A DNA stretch of 64,000 bases from Sipunculus nudus. Its lineage: Eukaryota > Annelida > Sipuncula > Golfingiida > Sipunculidae. Under the pieces are notes generated by a model. The model was not told the origin of the DNA. It ran no database searches and saw nothing but the letters and a program-made list of their open reading frames with translations. Shown piece after piece: positions 1 to 12,300 of the stretch; the first letter of the stretch is position 1, and every line of letters begins with the position of its first letter. The translations under genes and the position numbers were made by a program. The DNA lies in the NCBI GenBank assembly GCA_026874595.1, contig CM049308.1, forward strand, positions 76,542,124 through 76,606,123, read 5' to 3'.

Positions 1-153
1 AACAGCTGAATATTAATTGAATGGTGTCATATTTTGGCTTTTCATCTGAAGTGGGTGTTTCATCACTGGTAGTCTGGTGAGGTACCAAAAAACAGTGCTT
101 TGGGGGATTGCTTACTTAGCTATGATTTAAAGTTCTTTTGCCATTATTCATAC

Positions 154-777
154 CTCATATCGGTTTATGCTGAAATAAAGTATGGAGAAAGGCACTCCTA
201 CACCAACAATGGCATGGGTGGATGGCATTCCATACTCTAACGCATAGCGTTTCTCAAGACGAACAACAGGGGGACTGGGTGGGCGGGGCCAGCGAATAAT
301 GTCTTTTGCTGACTGGCCCAAATACATGGAAACACACCAAAATATACACATTCGACGACCAACATAGCCATCTACATTCCAAAACCAGTAAGGGAAAAAC
401 ACGATGTAGAAAATCTCATCTCCAAGACTGGCCCCAAATAGGAATAAGTAGTGCAGGAATTTGTATTTTATTGTGTATTCACTTTCTTTGGCAACATTTC
501 CATCTGACGTGAGAGTAGGAGGTTCTAGATCTTCTAACAATTCCGTGTCGTTCTCCTTTTGTGTTGATATTTGAATTTTTCTTTTTTGTGAAATCACTTT
601 TCTTGATTTCAGGTTGTCCTTGGTTTCACCACGTCTGGAGTCATCACTAGTGTTTCTTATATTATCGCCCGTGGAATCATGACCCGCCGGCTGCTTTGCG
701 ACTCTATATTCAATTCCACAAAATTTCTGAAATTTAACCACTGGGTCCGGTGATTTCAGCCATTTAATCAATTCCAT
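154..777 (-). CDS. SGPP1: Sphingosine-1-phosphate phosphatase paralogue, exon 1 (partial gene)
   Basis: Membrane enzyme of the type 2 lipid phosphate phosphatase family, expected to dephosphorylate sphingosine-1-phosphate at the ER. The exon codes 208 residues. It starts KWLKSPDPVVKFQKFCGIEY, the family N-terminus, followed by a polar variable linker (about residues 30-100). A hydrophobic run ending FFPYWFWN follows, then phosphatase motif C1 (KDIIRWPRP, pattern K-x6-RP) and C2 (PSTH). It ends at codon GAG before a GT donor (minus-strand GTATG at 153-149), the same splice point as the second copy at 9334. The start is set at the ATG at 777: it aligns with the Met of the second copy, has A at -3 and G at +4, and the only in-frame extension upstream begins with GTG. 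Exons 2 and 3, with motif C3, must lie left of the window. Reading frame intact, so probably functional; SGPP1 versus SGPP2 is not decided by this exon. Confidence 0.9.
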
Positions 778-1545
778 GCTGACCACATAATGTGAAGTAC
801 GGTTGAAAAGACAAGTCCACCGTTTGCCTGGCCTGGCCTTGAAAAAGCAGGTGCCCTGTGCTGGTTCCCGATCCCCTTCTCCAGTCTACACACAACTTAG
901 GCTATGGGGGAAATGAGAACCAGTACAGGTGTTTCCCAGGAGTGCATCCTGACAGCTAGCGGTGATCTGTTGCTAGGAGACGAGACGCTTTCAGTCACCG
1001 CACACCTGTTCGCGTGATATATGCGTTGAATGGGCCCTTACAGTTTGCCTAAAATCCACATTTTTTAACTTTATTCGGGTATATTAATAACTATTTGTAG
1101 GCGTACCGAATAATTTAATTACAATAAGAATATATGGGCCACACTATCTAGATTGGTCTACGTACGTTCATTATGTTGTTAGTTATTAGTTGTAATTTGT
1201 ACCTCCTGCGTGCGCTTGCGTGAGTACTAAATACAGCAATATTCTCTTATAAAATGTCCAGTACGAAACGATAAATACAACTTTTACGTTGTATTTGATT
1301 GTTATTTTATTTGTGCAAAACTATAAAAATAAGAACTTCTTATTCCATAATTGAATAATTTATATATAACGAAGCGTGGTATCCACTTTCATGATTTTCG
1401 GAATATTAATTTAATTGTTAAAACACTAAAATTTATTGCTAAAGAAGTAATTAAATTTATAGTTGAACACATATTTTATTTTAAAATTTTAGGTAAATAT
1501 GTAAAATACGGCAAAAGCGTCCAACGCATGGTTAAACTGTGATGC

Positions 1546-1546
<1 letters not shown>
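778..1546. other. 5' flank of the minus-strand SGPP copy, no gene seen
   Basis: The first 250 bases are mixed in composition and presumably hold the promoter and 5' UTR of the minus-strand SGPP copy. From about 1020 the DNA becomes AT-rich. No convincing TATA box, exon or RNA gene was recognised. The short open frame at 1351-1542 has no recognisable product. Confidence 0.5.
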
Positions 1547-1598
<52 letters not shown>

Positions 1599-1611
1599 AT
1601 ATATATATATA
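1547..1611. repeat. TA dinucleotide microsatellite
   Basis: About 50 bases of pure TA, one GG interruption, then a further short TA run. Confidence 0.95.
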
Positions 1612-1789
1612 GACTTGAATAAATAAATAAATAAAAAGCATTCGAAAATGTATTAAATACGCATCAGGATTTTTCTACTCACGTAACACGTTGTAAATTA
1701 TCAGATTATCTGGTCTTCCAGCAACCCTGACTGTGCGGATTATTGAGGCCTTTCTGGAGTTTGCAAATGTAATAGCCTTGAAACAAAAT

Positions 1790-1905
1790 ATTAAACGCCA
1801 TCTCACATTGAACAGCTCAAGGACCGGGGATCGAACTGTAATCCTAAACACTTAGTATTAATCGTGTTCACAATCTGGGTTGGACCGGACTGCTCTACCT
1901 ATAAT
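1790..1905 (-). repeat. tRNA-derived SINE fragment (pol III boxes on the minus strand)
   Basis: On the minus strand an A-box-like TAGGTAGAGCAGTCC (1888-1902) is followed by a B box GTTCGATCCCC (1826-1836), the two promoter elements of tRNA genes. No full cloverleaf with paired acceptor stem could be drawn, so a tRNA-derived SINE head or a tRNA pseudogene is more likely than a working tRNA. No tail or target duplication was identified. Confidence 0.5.
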
Positions 1906-2524
1906 TTTTAAGGTTTAAGCTAAACAGATGGCTTTATAGATTTAGTTTCAAACGACAAATCTTGATATGAACAAGATTTAATTGCCCTCTCAATGAAAAA
2001 AAAACTCTTTAGCTGCGTAAAATGTATTTAAAGCAATGGCAACTTCAATAGTACAATTGTATACCTGTATTATTTATTTTATATTGTTGTTCTCTGAGTA
2101 AGAGTAAAGGGTGATTTCTTGTTGTTAACTAATGATTGATATGATATGTTCAGCATTACAATCAGTGTTTCCTCCTGTGTAACACAATGTTATTAGAACA
2201 ATTACTACACATAAGATACATTAAATAGCCTATATAGGCCTACATATATATACTTAATGCATTAAATCATTAACATTAGATTAATATTTTCTATTTTCTA
2301 TCAAATCTCACCTAAACAACTACATCATTATTCAGCTGATGTAAATCAGCATCGATCCCCGCTAAGCAAATTCTTTGAATCAGCTTGCGCAATAATAACC
2401 ACAGTACAGTAACCACACCGTAACACAAAATATTCCCCTATTGTCATTAAAAATCAAACCCATATTATTATATTACATTTATTGCACGGTTTGCTGTGTA
2501 TGTGATATGCGGTTTCTCTAAATA

Positions 2525-2568
<44 letters not shown>

Positions 2569-2624
2569 GAAAAAATATGAAGAATAAAGGAAGAATAAAA
2601 AACTTCAGTTTTAATGTATGTTTA
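1906..2624. other. AT-rich intergenic DNA with a TA microsatellite
   Basis: No gene seen. A TA tract occupies 2528-2566. Confidence 0.6.
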
Positions 2625-3370
2625 GCCCACTCTGTGAACTTATGCGATGGCGCAGCGTCCGCCAACTGTCCACATTCTGTTACCAAATATCTCAACAGCG
2701 GCAGCAGCTATACCTTCATGAAACTTTGCACAATTACTGATCATTGGATAAATATGCAAAAATAAGCTTTTAACCGAAACAGTCTTTTCCACTTTTACCA
2801 TGCAGGATAAGTCATGGTGTATTAACGTTTTGGCTTTCATATCATGCTCAACAGTTTCTTTGAGGACGGGGAATGAAATGAGTATAAATACAGTCAAATT
2901 ATATTCAAGATGGCATCTTAACGGAAGTTCAAATTTTTTCCATCGCAAAATCTGACAATTTTTTGTGTTTCCATACATGATGTGATACGTGTTAACAAAT
3001 ATCTCAGAATCTTCTGCAGCCTTCAGCACCAAATTTCACAGGAATATGTTAAGCATGTGATTGCTATTTGATTTTGCCTTTGCAGGTGGCTCCACCTGTG
3101 TTGGCCTACTTTCTACAAGTTGTAATAGTCTTTTCTTCTTTGTCCAAGAAATGTCAAAAGTATTAAAATTTTGGCTTTCATATCAAATTTAACAGTTCCT
3201 TAAAGGAAGGGGAATAAAATGAGTATAAATTCAGCCATTTTATTTTCAAGACGGCATCTTTACAGAACTTTGAATTTTGTCTTCTAATTTCTGTCTTCTA
3301 TGTTCCGTTCATCCTTTTCTGATCACTCTGTAAACTTAGTAAAGGCAGAGTGTCCACTAGAAAATGCATG
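2625..3370. repeat. Short tandem array, roughly 340-bp unit, about two copies
   Basis: The block around 2830-2925 (TTTGGCTTTCATATCA, then AATGAGTATAAAT) recurs with scattered changes at 3170-3260. The phrase CACTCTGT(G/A)AACTTA is at 2628 and 3322, and TTAACAAATATCTCA-like sequence is at 2677 and 2990. Spacing is about 310-345 bp. No coding content; the open frame on the minus strand here is an accident of the repeat. Confidence 0.6.
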
Positions 3371-5210
3371 AATGGTATTTTTACATCATTTTTTTTTCTT
3401 CATCGCCAATCTTCATTCCAGTAATTCACAGAGAGAACATGAGACCCCTGAGTCTATTGTTAATGATATTTTAATAAATGGACCGGACCACTCAATAGAC
3501 CGGACCGCCTAATATACGGCTGGACCTTACCAGGACTGGATCGCTTATGTGATGGACGGGACCACCTCGATGGGCTTTATATAGCATTACCCATGTAGAG
3601 CATATGTAGATTTATATGACGGAAATATTATGAATTCCACACCTTTCTAAACTTACTATGGCATATATATTACAAAAAAACCTGTTATCGGAATCAAAAT
3701 TTAACGGATGTTCTGTTTTCACTTAGTATCAATACAACAATAAAGATGTTTCATATCACATAAATGACATTAAAGTTTGTCCTCCAGAGATCTTCTTGAG
3801 CCCAGACCCCCACGCATAATCCGGCAGTGCATTATTTATTGGTACATAGAATGCAGAATAAAGACATGTCTTTTACATGTATAATAGGTGTGGCTTTCCA
3901 TGCATATGCAGAATTTTACTATACGAGGTTTAAGACGATTAAATATGATACAAGTACATATGTTTCTCGGGGGCAGACAAATAACAAGTAAATGTTTCTC
4001 GTGGCTTTTAAATTCTATGGACACCTGGCTCGAAGAAAATTGAGGGCACCAAGAAACAAGAGTATTTCTACACTATAGGGCCCTATTCAACATGTGTTAA
4101 TTTTGCCAATTTTTGTCAAGTGGGCTTCATTTTTTTTAAATGGTGCATGAACAATGCAAGTTTAGTACCGGTACATGTATTTTGAATGATTAGGTTTACA
4201 CATGTAGAGTACCTATCTGCAGCGTCGTACATTATGACTTGGAGCTAAGTCGCTGAAAAGAAATACACGTATATGGGAGGTTCGATTCTGTGAAACGTTT
4301 GTTTGTCGCTTGTATGTACTACAGGCCTTCAAGACGTGTCGAGGGAGGTATTCTGAATAGTGTTATTTTCTCTCACCAGGGGACATCTGTGTGCCATGAA
4401 ATTCATAAACAACTTGTTCAAACCAGTCTCTCGAAACCCTATTTCAGGGGGAATGTGAAGAAACAGTGCATATTACACCTCTATAGTGATACATGCTATC
4501 TCTGTATGAAGTTTACTACGTAAGGAACTACATCTACTCATTAATAGTGCACAGTTTCGTCCATTTATCGTTAAAAACACAACCACAGATAGGGATTCGA
4601 GCGATATGTGTTCAAACATAACATCGCGCGCGAAACTATACCATTGTAAATGGGACCATGGTCCTCTTCATTTAAATTGATTTTGGTCAGTCAAATATAT
4701 CCAAGATTATCAATATATGTCCTGACTGAAAAAATCATTTTATCGAGGATATTTATTTTGATTTAGACCAAAAAAAAAAATGCAAATAAATTCTTTCGGC
4801 TCTAAGGCACCGCGCGCGTTATTGTTTTATGGGTAAATGAAACAATTGTTATCACCATCATATAATAAACAAATTTTATAGTAAAATAAAAAATAAAAAG
4901 TGCGTCTTTCTAGAAAAAGTTCATAGAACCAATCTTTTTTAATATAATATTCTATTTAGACAGACGTCATTTTCAAATAATAGTGACTTTGAGGCCTTTA
5001 TCCTTATATAATACAGAAAACAGTTTGGAATCATTATTAGGATTAATGGGACAAGTCACCGCCGACTTTTTCAAATTGTGTAGGCCTACAGGCATTTATG
5101 CTTTTTATATTCACGTTTTACATAGACCCTTGCGCAGGAGCTTCTTAGCATGGATCTGTTTGTGATTTTGGTTAGTCGATTCATATAATTATCTTATTTG
5201 TTCTGTAAAT

Positions 5211-5214
<4 letters not shown>
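3371..5214. other. Intergenic DNA, no gene seen
   Basis: AT-rich sequence without recognised exons, RNA genes or repeats. Around 3480-3570 there are several imperfect repeats of GGACCGGACC-like text. Isolated short open frames show no family resemblance. Confidence 0.5.

Positions 5215-5270
<56 letters not shown>
5215..5270. repeat. TA dinucleotide microsatellite
   Basis: About 56 bases of pure TA, directly abutting the left arm of the palindrome that follows. Confidence 0.95.
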
Positions 5271-5277
<7 letters not shown>

Positions 5278-5423
5278 TTTTACAATGAAAATGTTCAGTT
5301 ACACATTAGCACGTGTTTTCATGCTGCCGCAATCATCAGATGACCTTTATACATCTGATGACTGCAGCAGCATGAAAACACGTGTTAGTGTGTAACTGAA
5401 CATTTTCGTTGTAAATTCTGTGT
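5271..5423. repeat. 153-bp near-perfect palindrome (72-bp arms, 9-bp loop)
   Basis: Left arm 5271-5342 (begins ACACAGATTTTACAATGAAA) and right arm 5352-5423 are reverse complements with six mismatches by eye. The loop is ACCTTTATA. Three of the six mismatches become G-U pairs in a plus-strand RNA, so a transcript would fold into a long hairpin. Ends read ACACAGA/TCTGTGT. It could be a foldback MITE, a cruciform-prone inverted duplication, or a hairpin RNA source; no coding content. Confidence 0.9.
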
Positions 5424-5486
5424 ATCAGCTCTTAGCATCAGGCTAATATAGCACTGTTATATTCGTTCAACACCTATATACTACTA

Positions 5487-5487
<1 letters not shown>

Positions 5488-5552
<65 letters not shown>
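5488..5552. repeat. TA dinucleotide microsatellite
   Basis: About 64 bases of pure TA, 65 bp to the right of the palindrome. Confidence 0.95.
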
Positions 5553-5555
<3 letters not shown>

Positions 5556-7058
5556 ATGTATACCAATTCCTATATGTGGTTATCGAATACATGAATGATA
5601 CACTTTGTCCAAAAATATTTGTATGTTTTTACTCACTTTCATAGTGCACTGTAAAGATGAGCTGTTATACATGTACATGCAGTTTTCCATTTTGCACAAT
5701 CAAAATCACAAAGACATCACAAACTGTGGCTGTCCGAGCATAACGTTAGATGAGTATAAAGGTAGTTTAAAATACACATGTAGGGGCCTATAAGGTTTAG
5801 ATGACGTTTGAAATACAGTGACCCTATACGCGTCATATCAGAGCAAATGAATGAATGACCTTTAAATTTAAAAATTTTAAATATTTCTCAATAACTACAA
5901 ATGAATAAGTTTTTTAATAAGCATATAAAATGAGAAATATTGTTAAAAGAGTGATTTTTCCGGGTTTTTTAAATTGATATTTATCCGGCTTCGGACGAAT
6001 TTCTAGTATACATGTGATCACATTTTCAAACAAAAAATCGATAGGTGAGTAAAAACAAGATAAATGAATAAATAAATATAATCTGGAGATATATGTAACA
6101 TAGAATTACCTGAAAATAGTCCTGCTCTTATCCGGGGCTCGGAATATCGCGTTTTTTATTAAATTTATTTTTTTAAGATTTTAATACAGTTATCTGTAAC
6201 GGTGCCCAAACATATCCCATTGCTTTTAAAATTCTGTATGGTTCACAATTACATATATTTGTAGGATCTGAAGTGAATATTATATGTGAATCCAAACGAT
6301 GAGGACACGTTGAACTGGTCACTGGGGCCTGTTAAAACCATGAGCCTGGGCATATCGCTGTAATCAGGGACCTCCTATAACTGTAAAGTAGACGGAAGCA
6401 GGGCCCGCGCTTGTTTTCCACCTTGTAATCCTTCGCGTATTAGGGTATAACATCGACTTACGCCTTACAAGTGCACAAGTTACTACAATAAACATATTGT
6501 CAGACAACGCTGCCTCCAGCCATGGATCTCCACCCAGGGGTAAAGTTAATCCTAAATACAAACCACTTTATTTGTCACCTTTGTTAAAGTAACGGTTCCA
6601 GGACGGGCCAGGCATTCATCTTAGTCAATGTAAGGTGAAGATCAGCTTGAGTCCGAACTTTGATGAATGGTACTTGGCGGATGGTGGGCGTGGCACATAG
6701 CGTGTACTTGCGGAATATACAGGGAAGCATTGTACGCAGAATTAAATGGCTCGACCGGGACCGGCATTAACAGAAGATATAATTCCACCACTAATATATA
6801 TGACTGAAACTAACCGCATGGCCTTATGTGCATTACATTATCTATATATTTATTCATTTTATTCTTTTTTTTACACTTTATTTTTCAATAAATGGTAAGA
6901 ATGTGACCTTAAATTTAATGACAGTCTATCTACCGTAATCTTGGTATTGATTTTAATGAAATCATCAATGAATGTATACGTGTGTTTTTCTCCTGTACAA
7001 ATAAATAATCAAAAGCAGTGTGAAATGTGATCCCGCCTGGACAGATAAATTGTAAATA

Positions 7059-7061
<3 letters not shown>
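5553..7061. other. Intergenic DNA, no gene seen
   Basis: AT-rich; no recognisable exon, RNA gene or terminal repeat found. Confidence 0.5.
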
Positions 7062-7100
<39 letters not shown>

Positions 7101-8060
7101 GTTCGGGAAACATAAGTGAATGAGTTAGTCGATTAGTGAAGTGGATTAATAAATGAGGACAGAATGAAATGATGAACGGATGGATGGATGGATGGAAGAG
7201 GGAATGAATGAACGAACAAACGAACGAATGACTGAATGAATAAATGAAAAATTAATGAACGAAAGAAAGGATGAGAGGGAGAGAGGGGGCGAAAGAAACC
7301 ATGCGAGCGAATGAATGAACTAGAGATTATATGTATATTAATAAAAGAATAAATGAACGAACGAATGAATGAAAGGACGCGGAAGCGAGGGCGGACGAAA
7401 TAGCAAGCAAAAAAAATAAATAAATAAATAAATAAAACCGAATGAGGAAATAAAGGAATGAACGAAAAGGCGGCCGTACGAATGGCCCAATGCGTGTGTG
7501 AAAAAATGAAAGGATAAATGAAAGAAAGGATGAATGGATATGGTTGGATGGACGAACGGACGCACGGATGGTAAGATTTGTGAATGGACCGATGAAAGAA
7601 TGAAGGAATGGACAGAAGGACGTCGCTCTTTACACATGCAGCGCTTTATACCTAAAGGCCTACTTCGTTGCTTCTTTTAAAGCGCTAAGATTTCAGCTGC
7701 CTCGGGAGCGTAAACGAAAAGGTGAATGAATTAATGATAAGATGAACGAATGAAAGCGCGAATTAATTTATGAATGAAGGAACGAATTAAATAAATGAAT
7801 AAATGAATGTAAGAACGAACGAAGGAAAGGAACGAATGCGTGAATGGATTAAGAAATTAACAGACGTACGGAGGACCAAACGACCTGTAGCGAGCGGACC
7901 AACAAGTCAGCCTCCGAGTGAAAGAATGGGTGAAAGAAAGAGTGAGTAAAGGTGTGTGTGAGTGAGTTAGTGAGCGAGTGAATGAATGAATAAATGGATG
8001 AAGGAAAGAAGGACGGCAAGAGGAATTAAGGAAGGAACAAAAGAATGAAGGAACGAAAGA
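7062..8060. repeat. TA microsatellite followed by a long degenerate GAAT/GAAC tetranucleotide tract
   Basis: TA tract at 7062-7100. From about 7130 to 8060 the plus strand is dominated by degenerate four-base words (GAAT, GAAC, GGAT, GAAA, TGAA) with strong purine bias. A 99-residue open frame on the minus strand (7338-7637) is a periodic Ser/His/Pro/Phe string created by the repeat and is not treated as a gene. A stretch near 7640-7720 is less repetitive. Confidence 0.8.
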
Positions 8061-8719
8061 TCTATATATATAGCGTTTATCATGCGAGTCAGGAAACGTC
8101 GGTTATTGTCATAATTAATGAACGAGGGAAAGGCTTCTTTGCCCTTATAAAAAAGAATATATAGAGCACAAATAAAAAAATATAAATGATATAATATAAC
8201 ATTGGCTTTATAGTATATTTATTTCGATTTATATAATAGTTCGTTCATTATTTCCCTTGTAATGGGACGAAATACGTTTAAAGATTTTTTTCTCATAAAC
8301 TTTATTCAACCGGCTTCACAAGTCAAGTGTTTTCTCTGGCGGAAAAAGTCTTTGTAACTAACTTTGTAAGGAAAACCAGTGAGTAGTCGGCTCGAGTCAG
8401 TAAGATGACTAATATTGGACTGATATGTCGATAACCCTGCACATGAAAATCATGAATCAGAAAACCGCACCTTCTTTTTCACATATACTGAATTAATCAT
8501 ACCTGGACAAGTGTATTTGCCCGAAATATTGAAGGTGGTTGTCAGGCGTGAGCGGCCCCATGAGCCCCTGGCGGAGAACACATGAGTGATCACAGAACAT
8601 CCGTGTGTGCCAAGGGTTGGGCAGGCAGCCGGCAGGGCAGACGACCGTCCGACAGGACACTCGTGAACGAGGGGTTGTATAATTAGCTAATTACGGTCAG
8701 ATACCACCAGGCTGTCAAC
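8061..8719 (+). promoter_or_regulatory. 5' flank of the complete SGPP gene (presumed promoter and 5' UTR)
   Basis: The last 180 bases before the ATG are GC-richer than their surroundings, fitting a 5' UTR/promoter. A TATAATT word lies about 45 bp before the ATG, too close to be a convincing TATA box for this start. The transcription start cannot be placed from sequence alone. Confidence 0.3.
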
Positions 8720-9334
8720 ATGGAATGGATAACGTGGTTGAATTCTCCTGAACTTGTAGCTAAGTTTCAAAAATATTGTGGGGTAGAATACCGACACACC
8801 AAGCAACCGCTAGTAAACGGTGCCGCAGGCGATAATATAGGAATCACTGATATTTCTAAAAACGCCGGCAATTTAAGATCAAGAAGTGTGAATAACTCCG
8901 AGCAAAATTCCTCGACAATTGTACGAAATGAAAGCCAAAATGAGCTGTCTTCAGAATATTCTGAACGATCCAGTGACAGCTCGGACGAAAACATCGCTGA
9001 AGCAGGCGACTACGTTTATAAGTATAAATCTCTATATTATCTGTTCTGGTTTGGAGCAAGTTTGGGAAATGAAATTTTCTATATAGTGTTCTTTCCGTAT
9101 TGGTTTTGGAATATTGATGGTTATGTTGGCCGCAGAGTGTGCGCATTTTGGAGTATATTCATGTATTTTGGACAAGCTGCCAAAGATGTCATTCGCTGGC
9201 CCCGCCCAGCTAGCCCCCCTGTAATCAGACTCGAGAAAAGGTACGCATTAGAATATGGGATGCCTTCAACACATGCCATGGTTGGGGCTGGTGTACCATT
9301 TTCAGTATTATATTTCTGCACGAACAGATATGAG
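8720..9334 (+). CDS. SGPP1: SGPP exon 1
   Basis: 205 codons. N-terminal LNSPELVAKFQKYCGVEY, a Ser/Asn-rich linker (residues about 40-90), first membrane segments (YYLFWFGASLGNEIFYIVFF), then motifs C1 and C2. Ends after GAG with donor GTGAGT, phase 0. Reading through the donor adds only nine residues before a stop, supporting splicing here. Confidence 0.95.
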
Positions 9335-12300
9335 GTGAGTGATATAAGTTATACAGAAAATGGTTGAAAACATACATTCTTCAACAATCTGTTTTTATAT
9401 TTGATAATAATTTATATAGAAAATGTATATCATTTACATATATATATATATATATCAATTCAAAATACTAGAAAATAAATTTTACATTTCAAAGTAAACA
9501 AAACTGCAGCTGGTTAGATGATTGAACTTCCCAACTTGGAAAAAAAACTCCTAACCAGTTAAACTGTTTATGTATCTACCTAGGCCTACATGTTTATTTG
9601 TTTGCAAGTCTTAATCTTAAATCACAAGAACAAGATTGGCAAGTTTACATTAGTATTCAGTAATGTTATTAAAGTTAGGCAGAACTATAGAAACCGGGCT
9701 TCAGCCTACCGCCGGTACAACGGGTGTCGCATAATAATTTGTTTCCTGGAAAAGGTCGATACATATCATTTACCTCAGAATTCCCGTATTTAATTTTGCT
9801 CATAGCTGGAGTTTATTATATTAGAGGAGGAGGGGTCCGGGGAACCTGGGTTCCCCGTCTGAACGGGGGTGTGGGGGCGGAGCCCCCACCTAAAGCTTAA
9901 TTTTCCTGTTTTAATAGTAAATGGATTCCCATTTTTGCGATAGATGCCTCTTCAATCGCAGATATAAATGAACAAAACTTGCCCCTGCTGGTATCTCGTC
10001 TTCACGGCTCACTCAGTAGCGTGTAGGGCTCCTAGTCTAGAGATCGTAGGTTCGATCCCCGATACAGGCGACTTCTGATGCTTAGTAGTTGTTTATGTTA
10101 GAAGAGTTGAATGTAGGGACATCTACAGGGAAAAGTAGGAGTTAAAATAGGGAATGCGAGGAGACAATTTTATTTATATTTCCTCAACAGAAGCGAAGCC
10201 CGCGTTCTATAGTGGCTCCCCTAAAGTTATTCAGTATTGAAGTTCAATCCCTCAGCTTTGTAATGCCAGATTAATTGTCTGATTTGTGTATTTGCCTATA
10301 TTCAGTAAACCTGAGATATTGTTTGCTAGATTTCCAATTGTAATTTTTGTACATATATATAAATCTCAAAATTCTTGCCTAAAAAGGAAATGAGTTGATT
10401 AAACTCAGAGTTACTGCATGGCGGAGTCATTAAATCCTCAGGTTTTATGTATTTTGGAGGAATATGCTGAGCCTGCCTAGAATCTGTAAACAACCTTCAC
10501 CCAAAATTGTTAGAAAGTGTGAAATAAACTTATCAGGTGCTTAATGCAGATCTGACATGTGCACACTGGAGGCTCAAGACATGTACACATGCTCCCAATT
10601 TTGTCTATAAAACTTCTTCTTTGGTAGGTCATAAATGAATGAGTGGTCCAGTTTAAGTATGACGGAGTATTAATCTTTATCAGTCAAATGGGACTGTATA
10701 TATGACAGGCATAGGTCAGAGATAAGACTTAGAGAGATATGGCATACAGATAATGTAAATCAGTACTGTTTCTTTGGTATTGTGACAAACCAGGTATTCT
10801 AACTCATGTACCCTTCATTATGATAAGTTATCATTTTTGTCATGATTTTAATAAAAACAGTTTTAATCATAAAATTTGTCATCATCTGCGAAGTATAGTA
10901 CTTTTATCAAGCTAGCATCAGATTTGTAGGATAAATAATGTAGTGGGTACATCTTATTTTGTAGATCTGAGATAGGGACCATACATACATGTTGTACTTA
11001 AAATGTCCCCTAATCTGCTAATTGGCCAAAACATTGAAAGAGCCTTGAGGACATTATTTACACAGCAATGAGATACTAACACCCTCAGGCCTCAGGGTAT
11101 TACCTAACAGGTCTGAGTCTGGAAGGACAGCTTCATGTGCTGTCCATATCAAATGAGTTTGGTATGACTGTAGCAGTATGACACAGAATATGTGAGCTCA
11201 CAGGGAAATTACAAAATAAGATAGCACCTTTAGAGTGAGATGTTTCATAACAACATGGGATTGGTAGGGTAGGTTTCACTTGAACTTATCCCTATTTTAT
11301 AGGGAACAGACCACTAAAGCTCTAATGATTGGATTAGCTCAAGGTATTTTAGATATATGTTTGCTACTTCAAGTTAGCTTTCTCAGGTAGCTTTATCCTC
11401 CTGTATATGTTACAGTGTATCTTAACCAAATACAAGAAAGTTAATTAACAAGCACTGAATAGTGAATGTACACTTGTGCTATTGAGCACCTTGTATATGG
11501 GTCCTATTGTGTTTACATTGTTTGACCACACCATGAGAGCTATACACAATACAAAATGCTTTACTGTGTGAACTGATTAAACAGCTTTGGGCGTAGTCAG
11601 TGAAGGATGTGTTTGCTTTTCATAGGTATTTATATCAACAGTCCCAGGTATTGCTCCCAAACCAATTGTTGCACAGGGTTTTTCTTGTTAAGAAATTGTA
11701 ATTTATATTAAACATATATATATAAATGGCATAGTGTGATATTTTATAATTAAAGCCAGCTAGAAGCATTTTAAGCTTGGACTAGTTAATTTAACAACTC
11801 GCAATTTTAAAGCAACATATTTCCTGAGGAACTTTACTCTGGGCAGCTTTAGTAGGTGTTTGCAGAGACCAGCAAACTGGCTGGCACATAAAAACTGTTG
11901 CATTTTTATTTGAAAAATTCTATTTTGGAATGGTTGTATTGCAGGAACAGGCATAAATACACTTGGAAGGAACTTTGTCTGGAAAACTGTAAAAGCTAGT
12001 ATGGGTTACCCAAAATGTAGTACTGTAAGTACCTGTCCTTGAAGACAGACAGCAAGTGCAGGGATTTATGTAATTGTATCCGCCAAAACAGAGGGGATAC
12101 TATGTTTTCAGCTGCACGCCGCCGCCGCGTAGGTATCCGGAGAACTCCTCCGTAACCACTGGGCGGAATTTTACGAAACCCGGGATTATGTTCGGGTCAC
12201 ATGTGAACTGCTGTGCCCCGATTTTGTTTTGACCTCTGACCTTTCCTCTGCGCTCTGCGTCTGTTTGTGCGTCTGTTTCCACACATAAACCCACATATCT

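Larger units (their letters stand above)
9335..12078. other. SGPP intron 1, proximal part
   Basis: Non-coding apart from the two small features listed separately (GC hairpins, tRNA-like sequence). Otherwise AT-rich intronic DNA in which I recognise nothing. Confidence 0.6.

Noticed and set aside
7338-7637. 99-residue Ser/His/Pro-rich open frame on the minus strand
   Set aside because: Produced by the GAAT-type simple repeat; purely periodic composition.
10000-10075. Functional tRNA gene
   Set aside because: B box is good but acceptor and anticodon stems could not be paired; kept as a SINE-like fragment.
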